From Hahella sp. CCB-MM4 (lineage in GTDB: Bacteria; Pseudomonadota; Gammaproteobacteria; Pseudomonadales; Oleiphilaceae), in the NCBI RefSeq assembly GCF_002260525.1, contig NZ_MRYI01000002.1, positions 1 to 64,000 on the forward strand: 64,000 nt of DNA, read 5' to 3'. The position numbers and the translations under genes are program-made. Below are positions 53,421 to 62,796 of the stretch, piece by piece (within the stretch, counting starts at the first letter, position 1; each line of letters begins with the position of its first letter). Below the pieces are notes generated by a model. That model did no database searches, had not been told where the DNA came from, and saw only the letters and a list, made by a program, of their open reading frames with translations.

Positions 53421-54479
53421 ATGAATATGCCGATGAAACCGCTGGACCCATCACAGGCCCCATCACAGGAAATTGACGATACCTGGAACCGTTGCCAGTT
53501 CAATGTGGAATCGCAGAAGGGACACTATGAAAGTTACTTCCTGCGAGCCAATCACCCCACTGAACCGAAGGCTTTCTGGATTCGCTATACCCTGTTTGTC
53601 CCCAAAGACGCGGATCAGGCTGCCATCGGCGAGGTCTGGGCGATCTATTTTCACGGTGATCGAATTGTCGCAGTGCAGGAGGATATTCCTTTCAACGCAT
53701 GCCGAATCGGCAACACTCCGGTAGACCTCACCCTGGGCCAAAGCCGACTTGAACGGCACAGCCTTCAGGGTCAGGCAAATAGTCAGCAGCATCGGCTGAC
53801 TTGGGATCTCACTTATCAAGGTACCCCCAGACCACTTTTACTACTGCCGGAAAGCTTCTATGCCCGCCCGCTACCCAAGGCAAAATCTCTGGTAGGAGTG
53901 CCTCACGCCTGCTTTTCCGGGCAGTTGGAAGTGGATGGTGAAACCATAGACATCAAGGACTGGTTGGGCAGTGAAAATCACAATTGGGGAAGCAAACACA
54001 CAGACGAATATGCCTGGGGACAGATCAGTGGCTTCGATCAAGCTCCTGACGTTTTTTTAGAGGTTGCCACTGCCCGTATCCACCTGGGACCTTTACGCTC
54101 CCCCTGGATGACATTAGCCGTACTGCGTTTAGGGGGGCAGGAGTCCCATTTCAACAGTCTGTTCCAGGCGGTATCCAATCACGGAACGTACCGCTTTCCG
54201 TCAAACGGTGAGTTTGAGTGGCAGTTTACCTGCCAGGGCAAAGGCGTGCGGTTATCCGGTCGCTTTACAGCACCTTCCAGACATTTTGTCGGTCTGCACT
54301 ACAGAAATCCACCAGGGGGTATTCACACTTGCCTGAATTGTAAAATTGCCAAGGCAGAAATCTCTCTTGAAGAAGATGAGCAGCCTATACAAAGGTTTTC
54401 TACTCAACACCGGGCGGCATTTGAAATTCTGACGGGTAGCGACCAGCACGGGGTGCCGATCGCTAATCCCAAGACCTGA
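53421..54479 (+). CDS. CrtC/AttH-like lipocalin-fold protein
   Basis: This 352-residue soluble protein carries the motif WLGSENHNWGSKHTDEYAWG typical of hydroxyneurosporene-synthase-like (CrtC/AttH) and tocopherol-cyclase-related proteins, which hold or modify hydrophobic molecules in a double lipocalin barrel. No signal peptide is seen. It follows the GMC operon by 196 bases on the same strand. A hydrophobic substrate is likely, its identity unknown. Confidence 0.7.
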   Translation: MNMPMKPLDPSQAPSQEIDDTWNRCQFNVESQKGHYESYFLRANHPTEPKAFWIRYTLFVPKDADQAAIGEVWAIYFHGDRIVAVQEDIPFNACRIGNTPVDLTLGQSRLERHSLQGQANSQQHRLTWDLTYQGTPRPLLLLPESFYARPLPKAKSLVGVPHACFSGQLEVDGETIDIKDWLGSENHNWGSKHTDEYAWGQISGFDQAPDVFLEVATARIHLGPLRSPWMTLAVLRLGGQESHFNSLFQAVSNHGTYRFPSNGEFEWQFTCQGKGVRLSGRFTAPSRHFVGLHYRNPPGGIHTCLNCKIAKAEISLEEDEQPIQRFSTQHRAAFEILTGSDQHGVPIANPKT

Positions 54480-54528
54480 ACAACTTTTCTCATTAGAGAG
54501 CAAATCTATTCAGATACGCTAACCACTT

Positions 54529-55809
54529 TTATACTGCCAATCGACGCTCGACCAGGCAGTACTCCAGCATCGCAGAGTGCATCTGCTGACGCATTGCCTC
54601 AATCCGCTCATGACTCACCAGCGGCCAGGTATAAACCAGACTGCACTTGAGACCTCCGTTAAACTGAAGTATGTGGAGTTCACAGGCAATATCCCCTGCA
54701 AGCGAGCTTGTAACAGCGTCGTAATCGGTCACCATGAAGTTGCAGTATTGATGATCAACGTCAATCTGCCCCCGATGACAAAGTCCCAGTCCGTGAACAA
54801 AGCCCTCGGCATTCAACAGAGATTTTACCTCTTGCCTGATCCGCCCGGTTTCAGTGTTTTTCTTCCGGTAGCAGTTATGGAAGATACGGGGGAACAGGGT
54901 ATTCTGATATGTTTTGGCAATCTGCGTGGGCTTTGGTGCCTGACCAAATTCCAGGGGCGTATCCACCATTGAGAGATAGCAACCCAGCTGGTTAAGGTAA
55001 TCTCTCTGACTTTTCACCCGTGAACGCAATGACACCGCAGTCCTGAGCACAACGGCTTTTCCGGCCAGCCCTTCCTTACGTGCCTGACACAGGAACAGTC
55101 CGGCGAGATAGTTAGACACACTGACCCCATTGTTTCTGCATTGGAGATCAAGGGCATGATACTCCCTGGCATCCAGCACTATGGTCGATACTTTTGTTTT
55201 ACGATTTTCCAGCTCGGTGTTTCGCTGGTAGCTGATCACTGGACATGGTGTATCCGAAGTATCCAGCTCACTGGGTTTATCGGAAAGGTATTCATCAACC
55301 GCCGTGGGTATGCCCACCTGGCCGGGCAGCAGGTTTTCGCCCTCCAGTAAAGCATCCATGAACCCCAGCAGATCACGGAGAAGTTCATCATAGCCGGCCG
55401 GATCGATCATGACATGATGGCAGGTCACAATTAACCGGTGTTCCGCGCCATCTGGACTGCTTAACAACAGAATGCGCCACAACGCGTAGTCAGCAGCCAA
55501 GGGTTCATTGATAGCTTCCTCGTAGTATTGCCAGCACTTATCCACGTTGGAAAGGACTTCCTGCCGAATGCCAATCCGATCGAATTCACCATGTTGCACC
55601 AGCCAGTAATCCCCATCATGGGTACTGACGGCGCACTGTAGAATGGCGTATTTGCGGAATAGCAATTCAGCGGCTTTCACCAGAACCTGATAAGGAAAGC
55701 GACCTCGAATAGCAATCATCTCACTGCCCTGGGTAGTGCCTCGAGCCAGTTCATGCATTGAGGCCATCTGCGTTTCAATCAGGCCCAATTTCCTTTGTCG
55801 TGTATCCAT
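54529..55809 (-). CDS. Condensation-fold acyltransferase
   Basis: The ATG at 55809 with GAGGTGG is preferred to an in-frame TTG at 55824. The 426-residue protein has the HHxxxD catalytic motif CHHVMIDPAG (H132, D136) and a second-half FNGGLKCSLVYTW. This is the layout of NRPS-condensation/PapA5/wax-ester-synthase-like acyltransferases. It would move an acyl group to an alcohol or amine. Convergent with the CrtC-like gene. Confidence 0.8.
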   Translation of the reverse strand: MDTRQRKLGLIETQMASMHELARGTTQGSEMIAIRGRFPYQVLVKAAELLFRKYAILQCAVSTHDGDYWLVQHGEFDRIGIRQEVLSNVDKCWQYYEEAINEPLAADYALWRILLLSSPDGAEHRLIVTCHHVMIDPAGYDELLRDLLGFMDALLEGENLLPGQVGIPTAVDEYLSDKPSELDTSDTPCPVISYQRNTELENRKTKVSTIVLDAREYHALDLQCRNNGVSVSNYLAGLFLCQARKEGLAGKAVVLRTAVSLRSRVKSQRDYLNQLGCYLSMVDTPLEFGQAPKPTQIAKTYQNTLFPRIFHNCYRKKNTETGRIRQEVKSLLNAEGFVHGLGLCHRGQIDVDHQYCNFMVTDYDAVTSSLAGDIACELHILQFNGGLKCSLVYTWPLVSHERIEAMRQQMHSAMLEYCLVERRLAV

Positions 55810-55855
55810 AGTCCACCTCAGCAAGGCTTCAGGTTGCGATAATATCTGTCCACCA

Positions 55856-56365
55856 TCAATTAAAGGCCGGCTCCTGGGCCACTACTTTCAATGTATCCAG
55901 GGCACGCTCCTCCTTAGCCATCTGACAGGCGCTCCATATTGCCCGACTGATTCTGGTCAGATCGTTTTTGGGCTGCTCGTTAAAGAGCTTCGGGACCATA
56001 TGGCGAACCCGGTTCATCCAGTTTGGATAGGTCCGTTTGAACGCGGGTGACCATGGGGCATGCCAGGTGTGCAACCACACTGGCAATGCTTTCTTGCGAC
56101 AGGTTTTATCGAAAGGAGAAGAAGCGGCATCACGGGGACAATTCCCAGTGCACGCCTCTTTCATGAGATAGTCCGTCAGGTGAAACCGGGCTCGCCGGTT
56201 TCCCAGTATCTGAATTCTGATTATGCTGCTTTTTTGTCCATACGCAGTCGGCTCACAGCAGAGTATTCCTGCCACAGCTTTGTAAAAGGCAACAGGAAAA
56301 CGTCTGACGAAAGCCAGAAGGCAAAGGCCATCAATAATTTGCGGCCCGGTGTGTTGCTCGGACAT
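55856..56365 (-). CDS. Hypothetical protein (169 aa)
   Basis: ATG start with AGGAATGG upstream. The 169-residue basic protein has Cys in GILCCEP, CTGNCPRDA and TCRKK, and the aromatic stretch WLHTWHAPWSPAFKRTYPNW. It ends 46 bases before the acyltransferase start on the same strand, so the two may be an operon. I do not recognise it. A plus-strand frame overlaps it, but it has no ribosome site. Confidence 0.55.
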   Translation of the reverse strand: MSEQHTGPQIIDGLCLLAFVRRFPVAFYKAVAGILCCEPTAYGQKSSIIRIQILGNRRARFHLTDYLMKEACTGNCPRDAASSPFDKTCRKKALPVWLHTWHAPWSPAFKRTYPNWMNRVRHMVPKLFNEQPKNDLTRISRAIWSACQMAKEERALDTLKVVAQEPAFN

Positions 56366-56683
56366 GATTCCATTCCTCCCTTTGTCCGATCAGAAGTACT
56401 ACTCAAGCTCTCACCACCAAACTGATCCGGTGTAGCAACCACGGTCACAATATTGCTCCCTTACACCTCATCCAGCAACACTATTAACCTTACAATTTCC
56501 AGCAAATCGAAAATTTTCTTCTAAAACAGCCGTTATTTCACAGAACTTCCGACGGGGCTTGGGGGCCTGTTGATCTTGGGTATCGTGCTTCAAAAATAAG
56601 CAGGTGGCACCAACGCACTCTCGGTTTTAACGAAGGCATAAGGTTTTAACGAAGGCCCAGTTCTGAACTGTAGACTTTAGGTT
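56366..56683. other. Spacer between the histidine kinase end and the 56365 gene
   Basis: No gene seen. It includes the 20-base repeats GGTTTTAACGAAGGC at 56622 and 56642 with a degenerate third near 56673. Confidence 0.5.
56622..56656. repeat. 20-bp-spaced direct repeats
   Basis: GGTTTTAACGAAGGC at 56622-56636 and again at 56642-56656 (exact), with a third drifted copy GGTTTCAACGGAAAGC just before the histidine kinase stop. Confidence 0.75.
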
Positions 56684-58048
56684 TCAACGGAAAGCCTGGA
56701 TTTCAGCTGAAAACTCGATGACAACGGAAAAGCGCTCACTCTCCTGCCGGGTACAAAAAGACCAATGCATTTGCTCACAGACTTTTTCTACCAGGAAAAG
56801 CCCGACCCCGTAGCCATAGTCTTTTGTCTGCTGATAACCTTTTGTCTGTTGATAATCCTTTGTCTGCATGTTGCTGGTTGGCTGCACGGGGCTGGTTGTC
56901 TGTATATTGTCCGTCGTATGTAGAGTGTGGATCTCTGTGTTCTGAGTCAGACAGGGATTGGCAATGGTGATCTTTGCTGGGGTGCCGGTAATTTGAATGA
57001 CAATCTCGCCTTCAGCCGTGTATTGCAGAGCGTTACGTACCAGATTATTCAATACAAGCTTCAACAGTGAAGGCGAAACGGGGATCTTGATGTGCTCTTT
57101 CGCCTGTAAACATACTTCGACGGAAGGTTTCTGCAAATATCGGTTGTCCTCAATCACCTGCTCAAGAAGTTCCGTCACATCGACCGGCTGGGTGTCGGTT
57201 ACGGGAAGTGCTCTCCACAGATCCAGAATGGTTTGGGACAGGGTCTGCATGGTTTTCTGAGCGTTTTTCAGTTTATCCCAGTATTTCTGCTGCTCAGGGG
57301 AAATGGCTTGTCTGGCATCCAGTAACTGGATCGCTCCCGAAGTAATGGCCAGCGGGGTTTTTAGCTCATGACTGAGCACTCGCAGAAAATCCTTTTCTTT
57401 CCGGTTAGCCTCTTCAAGTTGATGTATCGATTCAATAAGTGAGCTGGCAATGTTGCTGGTCTCGATGAAGCGACTTGCCGATGGTGGTGGTGCGACATTG
57501 GCACTTTCACTTCGGAGTCGATTAACCCACACGGATAAATCTGAAATCGGTTGTCTGAGGCGGTAACTGATCCAGAGTCCTGCAGCAACCGCTAACCCAA
57601 AGAAGGCATAGAGAGCGATGTACAGGTGACTGTATATGGTGGAGTATTCATCAAACTGCTGTTTCGTGGCGAAGCGGTGGATAATGAATAGTGTCTCTTC
57701 ATAGCCTGACTCAAAAGGTAATAGGTAGATTACCTGGTCCGGCATCTCAACCAGCAACACATGATCTTTGCTCCAGGACTCGCGACGGAGGATGGCTTTA
57801 ACATCATCCGGCAGATAATTCTCCCCCCAGTAATACTCGCGCAGCCCCGGTTGAGAATCAGGCAGAAGCGGTGGAAGGTAGTGACTACTGATCCATTCCG
57901 CCTCGGTGAACATATAGTACTCCGTGGATTCGTCCAGACTCAGATCCTGAAGGTAGCGACCAAAGTAAATCGTGAGCAAAAACAACAGGCAAAGAACGAC
58001 CAGGAATCTGCTGACAATAAACGATCGAATACCGGATTTATCCTTCAT
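56684..58048 (-). CDS. Sensor histidine kinase with a repeat-filled ATP lid
   Basis: This 454-residue protein has two membrane spans (12-32 and ~141-162) around a periplasmic sensor of ~105 residues, then a HAMP-like region. The H-box FLRVLSHELKTPLA has H227, and the N-box LVLNNLVRNALQYT and G2 GYGVGLFLVEKV are present. The G1 box is degenerate (ITIANPC in place of D-x-G-x-G). Between G1 and G2 lies a polar Gln/Thr-rich insert with three six-residue repeats, QTKDYQ-type, at 395-412. It pairs with the response regulator gene, overlapping it by 11 bases. Confidence 0.88.
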   Translation of the reverse strand: MKDKSGIRSFIVSRFLVVLCLLFLLTIYFGRYLQDLSLDESTEYYMFTEAEWISSHYLPPLLPDSQPGLREYYWGENYLPDDVKAILRRESWSKDHVLLVEMPDQVIYLLPFESGYEETLFIIHRFATKQQFDEYSTIYSHLYIALYAFFGLAVAAGLWISYRLRQPISDLSVWVNRLRSESANVAPPPSASRFIETSNIASSLIESIHQLEEANRKEKDFLRVLSHELKTPLAITSGAIQLLDARQAISPEQQKYWDKLKNAQKTMQTLSQTILDLWRALPVTDTQPVDVTELLEQVIEDNRYLQKPSVEVCLQAKEHIKIPVSPSLLKLVLNNLVRNALQYTAEGEIVIQITGTPAKITIANPCLTQNTEIHTLHTTDNIQTTSPVQPTSNMQTKDYQQTKGYQQTKDYGYGVGLFLVEKVCEQMHWSFCTRQESERFSVVIEFSAEIQAFR

Positions 58049-58727
58049 GGGTCTGACTTCTGTGGTTACTCCGCAACGCCACTCCCGCTCCTTTGATGGT
58101 GTGGATCAAAGGGGGCAGATTTTCCAGATTGATTTGTTGTCTCAGGCGGTAAAGCTGGGTTTTCAGTACCGCATCACTGACCTCTCGATCCCCCCAGACG
58201 GCATTCTGTAGCTCGCTTCTTGATACAACTCCAGGACTCTGCCGCATCAGTCTGATCAGGAGTTCCCAAAGAATTGAGGAGAGCTGAATCTGATGGCCGT
58301 TCCTGATGACGATACGTTGCTCCAGGTCGACATGAAGATCTTCCAGTTGAAAGACTGCAGTGTTTGGACGGTATCTGTTCGCCAGGGCCCGGATTCTGGC
58401 CGCGAGTTCCGGAAAGTCAAAAGGCTTGGCCAGATAATCATCAGCCCCCTTGGCGAATCCTGTCAGCTTGTCATCAAGACTATCCTGAGCTGTCAGAAAC
58501 AATACGGGCATCTGTGGGTAATAGCGTTTCGCCGCCTGACAGACTTCAAGGCCGTTGAGCCTGGGCATCATGACATCCAGAATCAGTACCTCATAGGCAT
58601 TCTGTTCAAGTAACGACATTGCCATCTGGCCGTCTCTTGCATAGTCGCAATCGATTTGCTCATCAGCCAGATATTCAATGATCAGCTCTGCCAGATCACT
58701 TTCGTCTTCAGCCAGTAGGACTATCAT
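58038..58727 (-). CDS. OmpR-family response regulator
   Basis: This 229-residue protein has a receiver domain (acidic E7/D8, phospho-acceptor D51 in VLILDVMMPRLNG, K in AKPFDF) and a winged-helix DNA-binding domain (SSILWELLIRLMRQSPGVVS). First gene of a two-gene operon with the histidine kinase. The amidohydrolase gene is divergent, its start 96 bases away, making it a likely target along with the operon itself. Confidence 0.94.
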   Translation of the reverse strand: MIVLLAEDESDLAELIIEYLADEQIDCDYARDGQMAMSLLEQNAYEVLILDVMMPRLNGLEVCQAAKRYYPQMPVLFLTAQDSLDDKLTGFAKGADDYLAKPFDFPELAARIRALANRYRPNTAVFQLEDLHVDLEQRIVIRNGHQIQLSSILWELLIRLMRQSPGVVSRSELQNAVWGDREVSDAVLKTQLYRLRQQINLENLPPLIHTIKGAGVALRSNHRSQTHEG

Positions 58728-58823
58728 GATGTTTGTGTACCCTGTTGCTTCAATTGTTACCTTGCCGTTACCTTGATAGGACTACCCTTTGGGCATTTCC
58801 AATGCCGACAAGAGGTGAACCTG

Positions 58824-60638
58824 ATGAATTTTCCACCGCTAACCCTGAAGCTGAATAAAAAATCGAAGACTGTCCATCATACCGCGCCAGACTCATTTGG
58901 CCCATATTCCGTTGGGTGGGCCAGTATCAAGGGAATGTTGATGCTGGCAATGATGGCAGGGCTATCCGCCTGTTATTCCGGTGGAGCCGAATCGGCTCAG
59001 GCAAGCACTGCGAAATCGGCTTCTGAAACAGTTCAAGCTGCCGATCTGCTCCTGACCAACGGAGCCATTTATACGGTGGACAGCTCAAACTCCTGGGCAG
59101 AGGCCGTGGCAATCAAAGGTAACAAGGTTGTCTTTGTGGGCGATAACGACTCTGCCAGGTTATTTGTTGGAGCCAATACCCGAGTAATGGATCTACAGGG
59201 CAAAATGGTGATGCCAGGCTTTCATGATGTGCATATCCATGCACTCGAATCCGGATCTGACAGTAACCATTTCATATTGGATTCTGAAGAAACAGATGCA
59301 GAGAACTTTATTCCAGATATTCAAAAGTCTGCACGCAGTCATCCGAATGTATCCTGGCTAATCGGATACGGGCACTCACTATATACGTTATTGGATGCAG
59401 AACGTTCTCCCTTGGAAATTCTCGATGAAGCGGTGCCAGATCGCCCGGTCATAATCATGGAGCAGACGTCCCATTCAATGTGGGTCAATTCCAAAGCGTT
59501 GAAAGAAATGAAAATCGATACTGACTCTCCTGATCCTCAGGGGGGCATCATCATGAAGAACGAAGACGGGTCTCTTAGCGGAATATTGATTGATAATGCC
59601 GGAGACAGGGTGATGGAACGGGCGATGAATGCGAATCAACTGACCGCAGAAAGCGACTATCAAAGCCTGAAAGACTACACCATGCCGGAGTTTGCCAAGC
59701 ACGGAATTACCTCCATTGTAGACGCCAGGGGATATTGGCAGCGTAATCACCACAAAACCTGGCAGCGGCTGGCGGATAACGACGAGCTGACCATGCGGGT
59801 TTCGCTGGCTCTGTGGGCCTATCCGGAACTGGATGATCAGGTACAGCTGAACACACTGACGTCGCTGTATCGCCGGGATCCTGACGGATTGCTCAATATT
59901 AATCAGATCAAGGTCTACAGTGACGGAATTCTGCACAATACTACCGCCGCACTCAAACAGCCTTATGATATCAATCTGCTGGATATTCCCGGCAATCGCG
60001 GACTCAACTATTTCACTCAGGCGCGGATTGAAAAGTACATTACAGCGCTTGAGCCGGTCGGGTACGATTTTCTAATACATGCCATTGGGGATCGGGGTGT
60101 CCATGAGTCTCTGAATGCCATAGAAAACGCCGGCACAGAGTCTGGTCGGCATCGGCTCACCCATGTGGAGATGGTGGATTCCGAAGATCTGCCTCGATTT
60201 GCAGAGCTGAATGTGACAGCGGATGCCCAAGTTGCCGGAGAGTTTACCCAACCGTCAATGTGGCCTGAAAATGATGAACTCATAGGCGCCCAACGGGCTG
60301 ACAATATGGTGCCTATCAGAAGTTTGCACGAAAACGGCGCCAGGGTAACGCTCAGCAGTGATTGGAGTGTCAGCCCGTTTAATCCCATGATCGGACTGCA
60401 AAATGCTGTCACCCGACATCCACAGGAACTTTCTTTAGTCCAGGCCATTCGAGCCTATACCATTGAGAGCGCTTACAGTATGAGACAGGAAAACCTGACC
60501 GGATCCATCGAGACCGGAAAGCTGGCAGACCTGGTCATACTGGATCAGAACTTATTTGATATTGCCCCGGAGAACATCCATCAGACACGGGTGCTGACAA
60601 CCATCTTTGACGGCGAAATAATTTTCGAGCAGAAATGA
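58824..60638 (+). CDS. Lipoprotein amidohydrolase (YtcJ-like)
   Basis: The ATG at 58824 (AGAGGTG) is preferred to 58773. The 604-residue protein has a long N-terminus and then a lipobox LSAC near residue 50. An amidohydrolase_3 TIM barrel follows: metal motif GFHDVHIHALESG, TSHSMWVNSKAL, IHAIGDRGVHE, THVEMVDSEDL, and LSSDWSVSPFNPM. It would hydrolyse an amide or formamide bond outside the cytosol. The long pre-lipobox segment (~50 residues) is unusual. An alternative start near MLMLAMMAG is possible. Confidence 0.85.
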   Translation: MNFPPLTLKLNKKSKTVHHTAPDSFGPYSVGWASIKGMLMLAMMAGLSACYSGGAESAQASTAKSASETVQAADLLLTNGAIYTVDSSNSWAEAVAIKGNKVVFVGDNDSARLFVGANTRVMDLQGKMVMPGFHDVHIHALESGSDSNHFILDSEETDAENFIPDIQKSARSHPNVSWLIGYGHSLYTLLDAERSPLEILDEAVPDRPVIIMEQTSHSMWVNSKALKEMKIDTDSPDPQGGIIMKNEDGSLSGILIDNAGDRVMERAMNANQLTAESDYQSLKDYTMPEFAKHGITSIVDARGYWQRNHHKTWQRLADNDELTMRVSLALWAYPELDDQVQLNTLTSLYRRDPDGLLNINQIKVYSDGILHNTTAALKQPYDINLLDIPGNRGLNYFTQARIEKYITALEPVGYDFLIHAIGDRGVHESLNAIENAGTESGRHRLTHVEMVDSEDLPRFAELNVTADAQVAGEFTQPSMWPENDELIGAQRADNMVPIRSLHENGARVTLSSDWSVSPFNPMIGLQNAVTRHPQELSLVQAIRAYTIESAYSMRQENLTGSIETGKLADLVILDQNLFDIAPENIHQTRVLTTIFDGEIIFEQK

Positions 60639-60682
60639 TCCAGCAATAAAACACATGCTGGTATAAACCCGAAAAGACTCGA

Positions 60683-60705
60683 AAGCCTCCACAGGAGGCT
60701 TTTTT
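60683..60705 (+). terminator. Rho-independent terminator after the amidohydrolase gene
   Basis: AAGCCTCC / GGAGGCTT with an ACA loop, followed by TTTT, about 45 bases past the stop codon. Confidence 0.9.
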
Positions 60706-61087
60706 CACCTTATGGCAGCTTTCGCCCATCGCCCCCGCGGAGCTCTATAGATTTATTGGGTGTGGTAGATTTCCCCAGTCCCTGATTTGATCACCTAATG
60801 ATGGATATGACATTCCGGGCAACAGCCTGACAGAAGCGCATACGTTGCCTAATATAATGAATGTACTGTTATTTTTTTCTTGGATCCGTTGAAACTCCTA
60901 TCCGATGAGGCATCGGCTGATCCTGAATTCAGCAGAACGGCAGAGATGGTGAAATAAGCAACAAACTGGTCATTTATCGATCTGCGTCAAAATATTTTCC
61001 AATCTCTACATTAATATGGTCATCAATTTGACACCTGCCGGAATGATCGGCAGTCCATCCACTTTGTAACCGGAATTGGTACCCTCT
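60706..61087. other. Spacer upstream of the chemoreceptor gene
   Basis: No gene seen. It should carry the promoter of the chemoreceptor. I see no operator I would trust. Confidence 0.35.
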
Positions 61088-62554
61088 ATGTCCTGGCTCA
61101 CTAATGTCGGCCTTAAATATAAGTTTTGGCTGGTAAACGCCGTATCCTTTGCCATTTCACTGGCATTGGTACTGTCGGCCATTGTCATCTCCTACGACAG
61201 CAATATTGCCCTGATCTCTGAAAAAGTTGTTTCTGAGCTAAGCACGGCCAGTCAGGATAACAAGCAGCTCCTCCTTTCCGAGATTCCCAAGGATATGCTC
61301 TCCACCGCAGGGCAGCGCGTTATTACCTCCAGTGCGGCCAGCATGCCTCAAGTCACGGTGGAAGCAGCAAAAGGCTGGTTCAATACCCGGCCCGACACCA
61401 TCGTGGCTTATCGTCGCAATGGCGAAGGTCAGATCACCGTCGCTTATTCAAATTCGCCCAGTCAGTGGTCGGTGTTCAAAGAACAGGCCCCGTCCTATGC
61501 AACGATTGTTTTTGTCATGATGTGCATTTTACTGATTGCCTCACAATTACTGATCTCGTTCATAGAGCGCCATGTCAACCGACTGAAGTCGGTCATGCTG
61601 CAAGCACAACGGGAAGGCGATCTGACATTACGAGTGCCCATTGAATGCAAGGATGAAGTGGGTCAGATGGCGTCCGCTTTCAACCAGATGCAGGAGACCT
61701 ATCAACGAGCGGTACAGCAGATTTTGAACGCCGTGAATGCCCTGCAACAGGAAGTATCCCTGTTGTCGCAATACTCCACCCAGACCCGAGACCAGATGGG
61801 ACGTCAGGCGCAACAGACGGAAAGTGTCGCAGAAGCCATGCAACAGATGCTGGAGGCGGCTGACCAAGTGGCACAGTATGCAGAGGAAACCCGCGGGATG
61901 TCCGATGAAGCAAACAATATGACCCAATCGGGCGTCAATGAAGCAGAAACCTCCAAAGTCGCGATTGCCAAATTAAGGCAATCGGTTGAGTCCCTGGTCA
62001 ACCTGACACATCAGCTGAACGAAGATACCCAAAAGATCCAATCTTCCACCGGTGAAATCACCAGTATTTCTGAACAGACGAACCTGTTGGCTTTAAACGC
62101 TGCCATTGAGGCCGCCAGAGCCGGCGAACAGGGACGTGGGTTTGCCGTAGTCGCAGATGAAGTCAGGAGCCTGGCAACCCGCGCCTACACCGCCAGTGAA
62201 GGCATCGGAAAAATTGTAGGTGATATACAGGTACTCGAGCAGCAGGTCAGTGACGGTATGCAGGAGGGTCAGGAAGATGCCGGAAAATGCCTGGATGGCG
62301 CACAGAATACGGTGGAACTGCTCAACGGGGTCAAGAACCTGATGCGGGAAATCCTGGAGAAAAACACCATGATTGCCACCGCAGCGGAGGAACAAAGCGC
62401 CACCGTCGGCACGATGAATGACAATCTCCAGGAAATGCGCAATCTGACCCATGACACTTCAGGCATTGCGGAACAGGTGGCAACCAGCAGCCAATCGATC
62501 CTGGCTCAGGCTACTACCCTGAATCAACTGGTGAAGGCGATGAAGGTCGCCTGA
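61088..62554 (+). CDS. Methyl-accepting chemotaxis protein
   Basis: From the ATG at 61088 (the TTG at 61076 is less likely) the protein is 488 residues. A span at ~14-35, a short periplasmic part of ~105 residues and a second span at ~141-162 come first. A HAMP domain ([23 protein letters not shown]) and a long signalling coiled coil follow, with the conserved hairpin tip [33 protein letters not shown]. The small sensor domain has no recognised fold. The TRAP transporter operon follows, so a shared ligand is possible but unproven. Confidence 0.95.
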   Translation: MSWLTNVGLKYKFWLVNAVSFAISLALVLSAIVISYDSNIALISEKVVSELSTASQDNKQLLLSEIPKDMLSTAGQRVITSSAASMPQVTVEAAKGWFNTRPDTIVAYRRNGEGQITVAYSNSPSQWSVFKEQAPSYATIVFVMMCILLIASQLLISFIERHVNRLKSVMLQAQREGDLTLRVPIECKDEVGQMASAFNQMQETYQRAVQQILNAVNALQQEVSLLSQYSTQTRDQMGRQAQQTESVAEAMQQMLEAADQVAQYAEETRGMSDEANNMTQSGVNEAETSKVAIAKLRQSVESLVNLTHQLNEDTQKIQSSTGEITSISEQTNLLALNAAIEAARAGEQGRGFAVVADEVRSLATRAYTASEGIGKIVGDIQVLEQQVSDGMQEGQEDAGKCLDGAQNTVELLNGVKNLMREILEKNTMIATAAEEQSATVGTMNDNLQEMRNLTHDTSGIAEQVATSSQSILAQATTLNQLVKAMKVA

Positions 62555-62681
62555 TCCATACTTTTTAAATCCGCGCCCTCTACATTCCTCTCGTTCGCTT
62601 TTTCAGATCTTTCAAGAACCTGCGTCCGGCAACTGTTGAACAGAAAGACAGGTTGCCGGGCAGCCCTTGGTACATCTATAC

Positions 62682-62721
62682 GTTACCGGTAACAAAAAGG
62701 CTTGCATGTTACCGGTAACAT
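62682..62721 (+). promoter_or_regulatory. Double GTTACCGGTAAC operator (GntR/LacI type) before the TRAP operon
   Basis: Two copies of the perfect 12-bp palindrome GTTACCGGTAAC at 62682-62693 and 62708-62719, with centres 26 bases apart. The second extends to the 16-bp palindrome ATGTTACCGGTAACAT (62706-62721), very close to the gluconate-repressor-type box bound by LacI-family regulators. It sits 76 bases before the dctP start, and the repressor gene is not in the window. Confidence 0.8.
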
Positions 62722-62796
62722 AACTAGCATCATTTCAGTGACTCATGGGGAACCTCCCATTCCCCACTCCTTCAAAAATAAAAACGGAGACAGTTA

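Noticed and set aside
54577-54972. Plus-strand open frame opposite the acyltransferase gene
   Set aside because: The minus strand has the HHxxxD acyltransferase; this frame has no ribosome site or known motif.
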